Positions 1 through 7,594 of a DNA stretch of 64,000 bases are shown here, piece by piece. The position numbers and the translations under genes are program-made. The notes under the pieces are model-generated. The model was given only the letters and a program-made list of their open reading frames with translations. It did not search any database and had not been told where the DNA came from. Location of the stretch: positions 40,284 to 104,283 of the forward strand of contig JAFVEM010000024.1 of assembly GCA_017476005.1 (NCBI GenBank), given 5' to 3'. This DNA comes from Selenomonadaceae bacterium (GTDB taxonomy: Bacteria > Bacillota > Negativicutes > Selenomonadales > Selenomonadaceae). Each line of letters opens with the position of its first letter. Position 1 is the first letter of the stretch.

Positions 1-43
1 TAACACACTGGGAGCCTATGTAAAGTTAGAGTTCCATTAGAAA

Positions 44-72
44 TTGGTATCCGGTTGCCGATATGTTATAAT
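44..72 (+). promoter_or_regulatory. sigma-A-type promoter upstream of pth
   Basis: TTGGTA at 44-49, a 17-base spacer and a perfect TATAAT at 67-72. It lies just after a short open frame that ends at 40, and about 140 bases before the pth start. The transcript would carry a leader with two hairpins. Inference from motif match and spacing. Confidence 0.6.
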
Positions 73-93
73 CATCTCGGTGCTTTATACTCG

Positions 94-182
94 CGAGCAG
101 AGAAATTTATCAATATAGAACTGCTCGTCCGCGGTATATGCGGAGAGCCTAAGACCTTCCTTCGGAATGTCTAATGCTCTCC
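94..182 (+). promoter_or_regulatory. structured pth leader with two hairpins; second is shared with maf
   Basis: The first hairpin pairs CGAGCAG (94-100) with CTGCTCG (121-127). The second pairs GGAGAGC (142-148) with GCTCTCC (176-182), with further imperfect pairing inside. The 18 bases 141-158 recur exactly in front of maf on the other strand (50551-50568), in the same position relative to the start codon, and CAGTAT follows the stem in both. No long T tract follows, so a simple terminator is not obvious. Function unknown; a cis-acting leader or a mobile hairpin are both possible. Confidence 0.5.
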
Positions 183-212
183 AGTATTGCGCGAAATAAG
201 GAGGCCAGATAA

Positions 213-815
213 ATGAAAATAATCGCCGGACTGGGTAATCCCGGCGCCGAATACGCCAAGACCAAACACAACGTGGGTTTTATGCTGGCAGATGCGCTGG
301 CGGCCAAATACGAAGCCGCCGACTGGCGCGAACAGTTGGGTGCCTTGGTAACAGAGATACGCCCGGGGGGAGAAAAGGTTCTCCTCGTTAAACCCCAAAC
401 TTACATGAACGACAGCGGCCGCGCCGTTGGCGCCTTATGCCGTTGGTATAAACTTAACCCGGAAGATTTGACGGTGGTACACGACGATATGGATTTGCCT
501 TTGGGAACCGTGCGCTTGCGGCAAAAGGGCGGTTCCGGGGGGCACAACGGCATAAAATCCATCATAGCGCATCTGGGAAGCGAAAATTTTGCTCGCATCC
601 GCCTAGGTATCGGGCATCCTACCGGGCAACCAGCGGTTATAGATTATGTATTATCCCCCTTTTCCTCGGAGGATGAAAAAAAGATAAGGGAGGCCATCGC
701 CTACCTGTTGCCGGCGGTGGAATGCTTGGTGCTTGAGGGTATCGATATGGCCATGAATCGGTTTAACCCGCGCAAAGAAAAAAAGCACAAGGCACCCGGA
801 GACGAAAAATCATGA
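213..815 (+). CDS. pth: peptidyl-tRNA hydrolase
   Basis: This 200-residue protein frees tRNA from peptidyl-tRNAs dropped by ribosomes, in the cytoplasm. Family signatures are visible: GLGNPG at residues 6-11, the catalytic His19 in KHNVGF, the HDDMDLP block and GGHNGIKS. The length is normal. The start is supported by a GGAGG five to ten bases upstream of the ATG. The stop overlaps the start of cbiD (ATGA-type overlap), so the two are probably translated together, although their functions are unrelated. The Lys-rich C-terminal tail is common in the family. Identification is firm. Confidence 0.97.
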   Translation: MKIIAGLGNPGAEYAKTKHNVGFMLADALAAKYEAADWREQLGALVTEIRPGGEKVLLVKPQTYMNDSGRAVGALCRWYKLNPEDLTVVHDDMDLPLGTVRLRQKGGSGGHNGIKSIIAHLGSENFARIRLGIGHPTGQPAVIDYVLSPFSSEDEKKIREAIAYLLPAVECLVLEGIDMAMNRFNPRKEKKHKAPGDEKS

Positions 816-1915
816 AAGAATTGCGTTGGGGATATACCACGGGAGCTTGCGCCGCCGCCGGCGTCAAGGCGGCGCTGTTGTTTTCCTTGGGGCAATCTTG
901 CGCGGAGGTAAAGATTATCTCCCTTGACAAACGGGAAATGCTGATTCCCATAAAATCCATAGAGCAAAATGACAACGTTGTCAAGGTGGAAGTCGTAAAG
1001 GATTCCGGCGACGACCCGGATATAACAAACGGCGCGACGGTGGTGACGGAGGTCAGATTTTTGCCGGGGGAGCGATGGCTGAAAATTTTAGGCGGCGCAG
1101 GTGTGGGCAAGATAACTAAGCCGGGCTTGGCGCTCCCCGTGGGAGAGTACGCCATCAATCCCGGCCCGAGAAAACTTATCGCTCACGCCGTAGCCGAAAT
1201 TTGGGGCGACGATAATCACACGGGGCTTATGGTTACGATTTCCGTACCCGGCGGCGAAGAACTGGCTAGGCGTACCCTTAACCCCTCTTTGGGCATCGTC
1301 GGCGGCATTTCCATTATCGGCACCACCGGCGTTTTAAGACCCATGTCGGAGGATGCCTTTAAAAATTCTTTGTTGCCGCAAATCGATGTGGCGGTGGCGC
1401 AAGGGAGAGAGACGCTAATCATGGTTCCCGGCAAAATCGGGGAAAACATCGCCGTCTCTTACGGACTCCCTCGGGAGGCAATAGTCCAGATGAGCAATTT
1501 TGTGGGCTTCATGCTAGAGGGAGCGGCAGAGCGCGGCGTAAAACGGGTGCTACTTTGCGGCCATTTGGGCAAACTCAGCAAGGTGGCCGCCGGGGTATTT
1601 CACACCCATAACCGCATGGCCGACGCTCGCATGGAAACCTTGGCCGCTCACGGGGCGGCTTTGGGGCTACCTGCACCCCAAGTGCGTCAGATGCTTAATT
1701 GCGTTACCACCGAAGAAGCGCTGGGCGTAATATCCGATGAAAATTTAAAAAAATCCTTATGCGCCGCCATAGCGGCCAAAGCCAGTGAGCGAGCCGAAAA
1801 ATACGTTTTCGGACGGCTGAAGGTGGGGACGATGTTGGTAACTTTGAAGGGTGAGCTACTGGCCTTTGATGCCAAAGCCGGAGAAATGGGGAGGGATTTG
1901 GGATGGATACTGTAA
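812..1915 (+). CDS. cbiD: cobalt-precorrin-5B (C1)-methyltransferase CbiD
   Basis: CbiD acts in the anaerobic branch of cobalamin synthesis, methylating C1 of cobalt-precorrin-5B with S-adenosylmethionine. The 367-residue length matches the family. The N-terminal WGYTTGACAAAG block is the CbiD hallmark, and GTTGVLRPMS and HLGKLSKVAAG are other conserved segments. It overlaps pth by four bases and cbiE by thirteen. No cobalamin riboswitch precedes it, since it sits inside the pth transcript. The remaining cbi genes are not in this window. Confidence 0.95.
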   Translation: MKELRWGYTTGACAAAGVKAALLFSLGQSCAEVKIISLDKREMLIPIKSIEQNDNVVKVEVVKDSGDDPDITNGATVVTEVRFLPGERWLKILGGAGVGKITKPGLALPVGEYAINPGPRKLIAHAVAEIWGDDNHTGLMVTISVPGGEELARRTLNPSLGIVGGISIIGTTGVLRPMSEDAFKNSLLPQIDVAVAQGRETLIMVPGKIGENIAVSYGLPREAIVQMSNFVGFMLEGAAERGVKRVLLCGHLGKLSKVAAGVFHTHNRMADARMETLAAHGAALGLPAPQVRQMLNCVTTEEALGVISDENLKKSLCAAIAAKASERAEKYVFGRLKVGTMLVTLKGELLAFDAKAGEMGRDLGWIL

Positions 1916-2553
1916 TCACGGTAGTGGGCATAGGGCCGGGGCATCCCGACTATGTACTTCCGGCGGCTAAAAGCGCCATCGAGCAAGCTAAAGTTTTAGT
2001 GGGGGGGCGGCGCGTCCTAGCTGATTTTGCAAGGAAAGAGCAGAAAACCATGACCATTACCGGGGATATACCGGCTACCCTAGATTTTATCCGGCAAAAT
2101 TTACGGGATAACGACGTTACAGTGCTGGTATCGGGCGACCCCGGCTACTATTCCCTGCTGGATGTCTTAAAGAAAAATTTCCCACCGGAAAAAATTCGCG
2201 TCATTCCCGGGATAAGTTCCGTGCAAATGGCTTTTGCTCGCCTAGCTTTGCCATGGCATCACGCCACTTTACTCAGCTTTCACGGGCGCAGCCCGGCGGC
2301 GGAGGATTTACGCTTTGCGCCGGAAAAAATACTGGGACTCTTGACGGATAACGAGCATAATTCGCGCTATGTCGCCGCCCAACTGCTGGAGGAGGGCTGG
2401 CCGGAAGATAGCGCCTGTTATATTTGCCGCCGACTGTCTTACGAGGACGAGAGCATAAGCGCCGCAACGCTAGGCGAGGCGTTGACCCTTGCCCCGGTGG
2501 GAAGCGCGGTACTGGTAGTAACGGCCGCCAAGCCAGCCAAAATAATTCCTTAA
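1903..2553 (+). CDS. cbiE: precorrin-6y C5,15-methyltransferase subunit CbiE
   Basis: CbiE is a tetrapyrrole methylase that methylates C5 of cobalt-precorrin-7 in cobalamin synthesis. It has the GIGPGHPDY glycine-rich N-terminus, VSGDPGYYSL and IPGISSVQMAFA typical of the SAM-binding fold. At 216 residues it holds only the CbiE part; the CbiT decarboxylating part seen in CobL fusions is absent and not next to it. It starts inside the end of cbiD, so translational coupling is likely. It closes this short operon. Confidence 0.92.
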   Translation: MDTVITVVGIGPGHPDYVLPAAKSAIEQAKVLVGGRRVLADFARKEQKTMTITGDIPATLDFIRQNLRDNDVTVLVSGDPGYYSLLDVLKKNFPPEKIRVIPGISSVQMAFARLALPWHHATLLSFHGRSPAAEDLRFAPEKILGLLTDNEHNSRYVAAQLLEEGWPEDSACYICRRLSYEDESISAATLGEALTLAPVGSAVLVVTAAKPAKIIP

Positions 2554-2573
2554 TGGCTGTCGGCGCTTTGTTT

Positions 2574-2870
2574 TTAGACCTGTAAAGGGTCTTTAACGAT
2601 GGGAGACTCGTACACCGTATAGGGGTCTATGTCTATACAGGAGGTTCTGTCCATGTTGCCCCCCGTGTCCCACGCCACTGTGCCATTCAAAACGGTCAAG
2701 AGCTCGCGAAACATTTCAGGCTCGGCAATGCGGCGGAACACGCCTTGAGGCTTCTGCATAAATTTTGACATATCGAGGAGCCGCACCGTCCCATCATTCA
2801 TATAGGCGTAAACGGTATAGGCTTTCCCTGCTACCGCTTGCAAAACAGTAGGCATCAGTTCACGGCGCAT
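2574..2870 (-). CDS. DUF2442 domain protein
   Basis: A 98-residue protein of the DUF2442 type: an N-terminal beta segment (YTVYAYMNDGTVRLLDMS), a phenylalanine-rich middle and a C-terminal AWDTGGNMDRT...DIDPYTVYE pattern. Members are small, often near toxin-antitoxin or mobile genes; the biochemical role is not settled. Of two nearby ATG codons, the one at 2870 is better spaced from the GAGGTG than the one at 2876. It converges on cbiE with 20 bases between stops. No partner gene is adjacent. Confidence 0.7.
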   Translation of the reverse strand: MRRELMPTVLQAVAGKAYTVYAYMNDGTVRLLDMSKFMQKPQGVFRRIAEPEMFRELLTVLNGTVAWDTGGNMDRTSCIDIDPYTVYESPIVKDPLQV

Positions 2871-2958
2871 AGTCATTCACCTCATTATTATTTCCGGCAT
2901 TGTTGTTGCACCATCCCTTCGATTGTATTGCCATTTATTCTACCACCGAAAATTCCCC

Positions 2959-2987
2959 TTGCCTAGCGTTTCTTTATAACGTATAAT
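2959..2987 (+). promoter_or_regulatory. promoter of the outer-membrane barrel gene
   Basis: TTGCCT (2959-2964), 17-base spacer, TATAAT (2982-2987). The AT-rich leader to 3062 ends in a strong AGGAGG. Inference from motif match. Confidence 0.6.
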
Positions 2988-3062
2988 TGTTGCGGCCACT
3001 TGTTAAAAGTGTCATCATAATTTATCATGTTATCATATTTTCCCTTTTAGGAGGCTTAACAC

Positions 3063-4154
3063 ATGAATTTTCAGAGTAAACGTAGCCCAAAGAAGCTGGC
3101 TAAACACCTATCTTTGTGCGGCTTGGTGGGCGGTCTGCTGGTTTGTGGCTCCAGTAGCGTTTATGCCGGAGGTAGTGAAATATATTTCAGTAGTAGCAGT
3201 AGCAATGGTGACGGTTCTGTTGAAGCGGCAAAACCGGTACACGCTGCCAACACTACCATGACCGAGATAATCGATTTGGGGAGTAATTCTTTGGCTCCGG
3301 ACACCGGCCTAGATACTGGAGACGAGGGCGATGGAAGTCCCGAAACTGCCGAAGCGCCGGAAGCCTCCACCGGGTTCACGCCCTTTTTCAATCTGGGCTA
3401 TGGTTCTCTTACCACTGACACAGGCAAAGGCGAAGTGAAATCCGACGCGTGGGGGGCTGATTTGGGCTTGGCCAAAACTTTGGATCAGTCCAGCGGCAAA
3501 CTCGCCTTTGCGCCTATTATCGACTACGGCAAGTCTTCTTTTGACAGTTATGCGGAAAACGGCACGTTTTTAGGCAAGGGTGAAACCGAATATTTAGCCG
3601 GGGGCTTTATGGCTCGTAAGACTTTAGATAACGGTTTCTATTATGAGGGCAGTCTGCGCTACGGACGCACTCAGATGCAGTTTAACGATATGAATGGTGC
3701 TGAAACCTACGACGATTCGGCTCCTTGTTGGGCGGCGCATATCACCATGGGACGCAACCTCAAAATCGGACGGCGCAATAACCTCCATATTTACGGCATG
3801 TACCATCACGCGCATCAAGACGGTATAGACGTGCCAGATCAGGGTTCGTTTGACGCGGTGGATAACGGTCGTTTCCGGGTGGGGGCGAGAATCACCCGTT
3901 ACAACAAGAAACGGCAGGCTTTCTACACCGGCTTGGCTTATCAGTACGAATATACCGGGGCGGCTGATTTCAACAGCACTTGGGGCGGCAAAGTCGAAGG
4001 CGACAGCAATAACGGCTCCAGCCTCATGTTGGAACTGGGCTGGCAGGTAAAACCCATGAAAAATTCTCCTTGGATGGTAGATGTAAACTGCACCGGCTGG
4101 GTCGGAATGCAACGGGGCATCACCGCCACGGCGAAGCTCAAGAAAGCGTTTTAG
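3063..4154 (+). CDS. outer-membrane beta-barrel (autotransporter-like) protein
   Basis: A 363-residue exported protein. Residues 1-36 form a signal peptide (basic start, hydrophobic core, cleavage after SVYA). Then comes a low-complexity linker rich in Ser, Asp, Glu and Pro to about residue 100. The remaining ~260 residues have alternating polar/hydrophobic strands ending in Phe, as in autotransporter beta-domains inserted by the BAM complex. The short linker is too small to be a classical passenger. It has its own promoter and a strong terminator, so it is probably monocistronic. The specific function is unknown; a porin-like or adhesin role cannot be separated. Confidence 0.75.
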   Translation: MNFQSKRSPKKLAKHLSLCGLVGGLLVCGSSSVYAGGSEIYFSSSSSNGDGSVEAAKPVHAANTTMTEIIDLGSNSLAPDTGLDTGDEGDGSPETAEAPEASTGFTPFFNLGYGSLTTDTGKGEVKSDAWGADLGLAKTLDQSSGKLAFAPIIDYGKSSFDSYAENGTFLGKGETEYLAGGFMARKTLDNGFYYEGSLRYGRTQMQFNDMNGAETYDDSAPCWAAHITMGRNLKIGRRNNLHIYGMYHHAHQDGIDVPDQGSFDAVDNGRFRVGARITRYNKKRQAFYTGLAYQYEYTGAADFNSTWGGKVEGDSNNGSSLMLELGWQVKPMKNSPWMVDVNCTGWVGMQRGITATAKLKKAF

Positions 4155-4169
4155 TAGGAACGTAACCTA

Positions 4170-4219
4170 AACAATCCCCGACGGATCGGCTGTGAGCCGA
4201 TCCGTCGGGGATTGTTTTC
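4170..4219 (+). terminator. strong rho-independent terminator
   Basis: A perfect 22-base inverted repeat (4170-4191 with 4197-4218), loop TGTGA, ending in TTTT. It closes the barrel gene. Confidence 0.9.
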
Positions 4220-4407
4220 AGGGGTGCGCCCGGCAGTCCACGTTTCTAAATTGTAGCGATTATTTCTGCACAGTTCCTAAGACACAAGTGGGCATTCTCT
4301 GAGACAAATCGGCTACTATCTTCGGAGAATACTTCATTTTTTATGTGTCCGATTTCATTTTACAATTAACCGAAAATTGACTTCCGTGCATCGCCACGAT
4401 ATAAACC

Positions 4408-4436
4408 TTGAAACTTCCCACGCTCCGTGGTACAAT
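4408..4436 (+). promoter_or_regulatory. promoter of yajC operon
   Basis: TTGAAA (4408-4413), 17-base spacer, TACAAT (4431-4436), about 70 bases before yajC. The rest of the 4155-4507 gap holds the terminator above and AT-rich sequence with no gene I can support. Confidence 0.55.
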
Positions 4437-4507
4437 GGGCAAATGCAATTTTGCTGTATATAATTGACAAATGGGCATTCATACAGAAAATCTAAAGGAG
4501 GTAAAGC

Positions 4508-4807
4508 ATGAATCCTGACATGGCGGCGTCCTTGGCCACTTGGGGGCCTATACTCATCATGGTGGCCATATTTTACTTTTTGCTGTATCGACCTCAGAAA
4601 AATGAGCAGAAACGCCGGAAGGAACTTCTGGATAATCTAACGCCGGGGGACAAGGTGGTGACCATCGGCGGTATTTACGGTGAAATAACCGCTGTCCGCA
4701 AGACGGTGGTAAGGCTTAAAATTTCCCCCAAGACGGAAATAGAGGTGGCTCGTTCCGCCATTAACGTTAAGGCCGAGTCGGAGGATGACGAAGACGATGA
4801 GGACTGA
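4508..4807 (+). CDS. yajC: preprotein translocase subunit YajC
   Basis: YajC is a small inner-membrane partner of the SecDF complex. This 99-residue protein has one membrane segment at about residues 10-28 (WGPILIMVAIFYFLLYRPQ), then the conserved RPQKNEQKRRKELLDNL and GDKVVTIGGIYGEI blocks, and an acidic tail (DDEDDED). An AAAGGAGG precedes the start. The order yajC, then secD and secF about 1.5 kb downstream fits its role, with two genes interposed. Confidence 0.95.
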   Translation: MNPDMAASLATWGPILIMVAIFYFLLYRPQKNEQKRRKELLDNLTPGDKVVTIGGIYGEITAVRKTVVRLKISPKTEIEVARSAINVKAESEDDEDDED

Positions 4808-5372
4808 CGCGTCGGGGGATTTGCGAGAGGCAAAAAAAGAGCTGAGGCGAGCCGTAAGAAAACGGCGGCAAGCCTTGAGTGCCGTCGAACGACAAACCAA
4901 AGATGCGATTATCATTGAGCGCCTAAAGGCGCTCCCCTCCTTCAACCGGGCGCAAAACATCATGGCCTACGCCTCCCTGCCGGAGGAAGTGCAACTTTAT
5001 GCGCTTATTAATTTTTGTCGCCGCCGTGGCCAAAACATTTTACTTCCGGCTCTCGCTGACGACGGAACCATGACGGCTACTGTATTGCCGGAGGGCGCGG
5101 CTATAGCGAGCGGTGGGGTGTGGCAAAAAACCGGGGAGTTTTTCCCCCCGGAAGAAATCGAGTTTATCCTTGTCCCCGGTGTGGCCTTTACCCCAAACGG
5201 TGACCGCCTAGGCATGGGGGGCGGCTACTACGACCGCTTTTTGCCCTTGGCAAAAAGCGCAAAACGTATCGCCCTAGCATACGATTTTCAGGTACTGGAC
5301 ACCTTGCCCACTGACGAGCTGGACGCAAAAGTAGCAATAACCCTGACAGAAACATCGCTATACCGAACATAA
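4785..5372 (+). CDS. 5-formyltetrahydrofolate cyclo-ligase
   Basis: This enzyme converts 5-formyl-THF to 5,10-methenyl-THF using ATP. The 195-residue length fits, and the C-terminal nucleotide/folate motif GDRLGMGGGYYDRFL is diagnostic. VQLYALI and VPGVAFT are also conserved. The start is uncertain: ATG at 4785 lies directly after a GGAGG inside yajC, and ATG at 4797 in the same frame has better spacing. Either way it overlaps yajC, so coupling is likely. Confidence 0.9.
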   Translation: MTKTMRTDASGDLREAKKELRRAVRKRRQALSAVERQTKDAIIIERLKALPSFNRAQNIMAYASLPEEVQLYALINFCRRRGQNILLPALADDGTMTATVLPEGAAIASGGVWQKTGEFFPPEEIEFILVPGVAFTPNGDRLGMGGGYYDRFLPLAKSAKRIALAYDFQVLDTLPTDELDAKVAITLTETSLYRT

Positions 5373-5428
5373 AAAATCTACTAGGGATTCCCAAGGGACT
5401 GTGTCCCTTGGGCCGCCGGAGGCAAAAA
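5373..5428 (+). repeat. dispersed palindromic repeat, module B
   Basis: AATCTACTAGGGATTCC, then a hairpin of CCCAAGGGAC/GTCCCTTGGG type, then GCCGCCGGAGGCAAAAA. Close relatives occur at 6258, 12157, 27352 and 37055, and reversed at 28541. Confidence 0.75.
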
Positions 5429-5454
5429 GAAAAAAAGAAAGACGGTGATAGAAA

Positions 5455-6159
5455 ATGGAAGTAAAGATAGGCATAGCCAAGATAACCAAATTTGGCGCCA
5501 ATTTCTGCGGCGATGCCTTTGACCTCACCCAAAGACCCCAAGGAGGAATTTCGGCCATCGTGGCCGACAGCCAAGGCAGCGGCGAGTTGGCTAGGTACAT
5601 CAGTAATTATGCGGTGAACCGCGCCGCCAAACTCATTGCGGAAGGCGCCAGAGACGAGGCGGTGGCCTTGGGGGTACATGAAGAAATTTACGAGATGAAG
5701 GACAAGAAGGCCTGCGCCTTCACCATACTCAGCGCGGATTTGGCGGACGAAACCTTGGTCATCAGCCGCAATTCCCATTGCCCGGTACTCATTAAAACCG
5801 AGGATTATGAAACCATTTACGATGATTCCGTCAGCCCCTTGGGACTTCTGCGTGGGGTGAAGCCACTCATGTATAGTTTGCCACTGACTCCCGGTTTGAT
5901 TGCGGTGGCTTATACCAACGGGGTAGCTAATGCCGGCAAGAAAACTCTGAGCCACGAGGCGGACATCAAAAAAATCCAAGCCATTATAGAGCAAAATTCC
6001 CCCGAGGAAACAGACTACATCGCCCACAGCATTGTGGAGTACGCGCTAAAATTGGACGAGGAGAAACCCGGCGGCGATATGACGGTAGTGGTTATGGGCG
6101 TTACCGACAAGGAAACCAAGCCGCAGGTGGTAGGTTTAAACCTAACTTATCCTTTTTAA
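5455..6159 (+). CDS. SpoIIE/PP2C-like serine phosphatase family protein
   Basis: A 234-residue single-domain protein of the SpoIIE/RsbX-like PP2C class, which in other bacteria dephosphorylates regulatory proteins using Mn or Mg. Visible family blocks are VADSQGSG (~residues 36-43), SRNSHCPV in the middle, YTNGV and a C-terminal GGDMTVVV. The usual metal-binding Asp in the TDG/SDG motif is Asn here, and the first ADG is ADS, so activity may be reduced or altered. It stands between yajC and secDF with a good GGTG-type ribosome site. No partner kinase or anti-sigma factor is near. Confidence 0.75.
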   Translation: MEVKIGIAKITKFGANFCGDAFDLTQRPQGGISAIVADSQGSGELARYISNYAVNRAAKLIAEGARDEAVALGVHEEIYEMKDKKACAFTILSADLADETLVISRNSHCPVLIKTEDYETIYDDSVSPLGLLRGVKPLMYSLPLTPGLIAVAYTNGVANAGKKTLSHEADIKKIQAIIEQNSPEETDYIAHSIVEYALKLDEEKPGGDMTVVVMGVTDKETKPQVVGLNLTYPF

Positions 6160-6160
6160 T

Positions 6161-6226
6161 TTTTTTGGGGCTTTGCCCCAAACCCCAGCAGGGGAAATAA
6201 TTTCCCCTGCACCCCTTAATAGATTG
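6161..6226 (+). repeat. dispersed palindromic repeat, module A
   Basis: T-rich start, hairpin GGGGCTTTGCCCC, linker AAACCCCAGC, second hairpin AGGGGAAATAATTTCCCCT, then GCACCCCTTAATAGATT. Related copies lie at 25447, 34749, 38036 and 40361. It directly follows the stop codon and could also terminate transcription. Confidence 0.75.
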
Positions 6227-6257
6227 TGTATAAATTCCTACAAAAGATAAAAAGATA

Positions 6258-6320
6258 AAAAAATCTACCGGGATTCCAAAGGGCAGTGCCCTTTGGCGGA
6301 GTTTGAGGCAGGGCCTCAAG
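6258..6320 (+). repeat. dispersed palindromic repeat, module B
   Basis: AAATCTACCGGGATTCC, hairpin CAAAGGGCAGTGCCCTTTG, then GAGGCAGGGCCTC. It ends just before the secD ribosome site. Confidence 0.75.
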
Positions 6321-6331
6321 AAAAAAGGAGG

Positions 6332-7594
6332 ATGAAGGATAGTTTGCGAAAAGACAGCCTGATAAAACTTTTGGCCTGTATAGCGGTGATTGTGGGGGTG
6401 TTTGTGGCCTTTGTGCAACCCCTCGCCCACTCCATTCGGCAAGGTCTGGATTTGCAGGGCGGCACCCATGTGGTGCTGGAAGCGGAGGACACGCCGGAAG
6501 CGCCGGTGAACGATGACGCCATGCAACGAGTGGTGCGCATTATGGAAAAACGGGTAAATGAGTTGGGACTAACGGAACCCATTATCCAGCGCGAAGGGGC
6601 GCGGCGCATTATCATCGAATTGCCGGGAATAAAAGACCCGGACAAGGCCATTCAGACCATCGGCAAGACGGCCATGCTGGAATTTAAGGACGAGGAGGGC
6701 AACACCGTCCTTACAGGTACCGATTTGAAAGATGCCCAAGCCGCCACCAATCAACAAACCGGACAGAACGTGGTGAACCTCGAATTTTCCGACGAGGGAG
6801 GTAAAAAATTCGCCGACCTCACCATGAAGAATGTGGGACGCACCATTGCCATTTTGCTGGATGGGGAAGTTCTGACGGCGCCTAACGTAAGAGAACCGAT
6901 TTTGGGCGGCCGGGCGGAAATCACCGGCCAGAAAACCTTGGAAGAAGCGCAGGAACTGGCGGTGCTCCTGCGGAGCGGCGCGCTCCCCGTGAAGGTGAAT
7001 ATTATCGAAACCAGAACCGTCGGCCCCTCCTTGGGACAAGATTCTAAGGATAAGAGCCAGTTTGCTTTTGTGGTGGGTATTGGGGCGGTATTGCTGTTCA
7101 TGGTGTTGTTCTATCGCTTCTCCGGCTTTATTGCGGACGTGGCCTTGATGGCTTATACGATTATGCTTTTGGCGCTCTTGTGGGGGCTGGATGCCACCTT
7201 GACCTTGCCGGGGGTGGCGGGGATAATTCTCTCCATCGGTATGGCGGTGGATGCCAACGTGCTGATTTTCGAGCATTTTAAGGAAGAATACCGCCAAGGA
7301 AAAACCCTCAGGCTTTCCATGGATGCCGGCTTTGACCGAGCTTTTACCACGATTTTTGACTCGAATATCACCACCATCATCGCCGCCGGGGTATTGTTCT
7401 TTTTGGGAACGGGAACCATTCGCGGCTTTGCCGTCACTTTGGGACTGGGTACCCTGCTCAGTATGCTCACGGCCATTACTTTAACCAGATATATGCTAAA
7501 ACTCAGCATTGCTTCCATGATATTCAAGAGTCCGGCCGCTTACGGAGCTACGGGCTTCATGCTGGACGGGAAGGCGGTGGCGAAAAATGGGTAA
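6332..7594 (+). CDS. secD: protein translocase subunit SecD
   Basis: SecD is the larger half of the SecDF accessory pump, which uses the proton gradient to pull secreted proteins through SecYEG. About 420 residues. It has an N-terminal membrane segment, the RQGLDLQGGTHVVLE motif, a periplasmic P1 region and five C-terminal membrane helices including AVDANVLIFEHFKEE. The reading frame is open back to 6293, but those 13 codons lie inside a dispersed repeat, so I place the start at the ATG following AAGGAGG. That spacing is tight, and an in-frame TTG at 6344 is an alternative. It overlaps secF by eight bases. Confidence 0.95.
   Translation: MKDSLRKDSLIKLLACIAVIVGVFVAFVQPLAHSIRQGLDLQGGTHVVLEAEDTPEAPVNDDAMQRVVRIMEKRVNELGLTEPIIQREGARRIIIELPGIKDPDKAIQTIGKTAMLEFKDEEGNTVLTGTDLKDAQAATNQQTGQNVVNLEFSDEGGKKFADLTMKNVGRTIAILLDGEVLTAPNVREPILGGRAEITGQKTLEEAQELAVLLRSGALPVKVNIIETRTVGPSLGQDSKDKSQFAFVVGIGAVLLFMVLFYRFSGFIADVALMAYTIMLLALLWGLDATLTLPGVAGIILSIGMAVDANVLIFEHFKEEYRQGKTLRLSMDAGFDRAFTTIFDSNITTIIAAGVLFFLGTGTIRGFAVTLGLGTLLSMLTAITLTRYMLKLSIASMIFKSPAAYGATGFMLDGKAVAKNG

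Noticed and set aside
2..40. Short open frame ending GAYVKLEFH before the pth promoter
   Set aside because: Could be the end of an outer-membrane protein gene lying upstream, but 12 codons are too few to support a call.
812..900. Cobalamin riboswitch before cbiD
   Set aside because: cbiD overlaps pth and there is no leader; the pth leader shows no cobalamin-box sequence.
5188..6027. 279-residue minus-strand ORF
   Set aside because: It lies antisense to the cyclo-ligase and the PP2C-like gene, which have clear family motifs and ribosome sites; its sequence is low-complexity and shadow-like.
6569..7297. 242-residue minus-strand ORF
   Set aside because: Antisense to secD, His/Gln-rich composition typical of a shadow frame.
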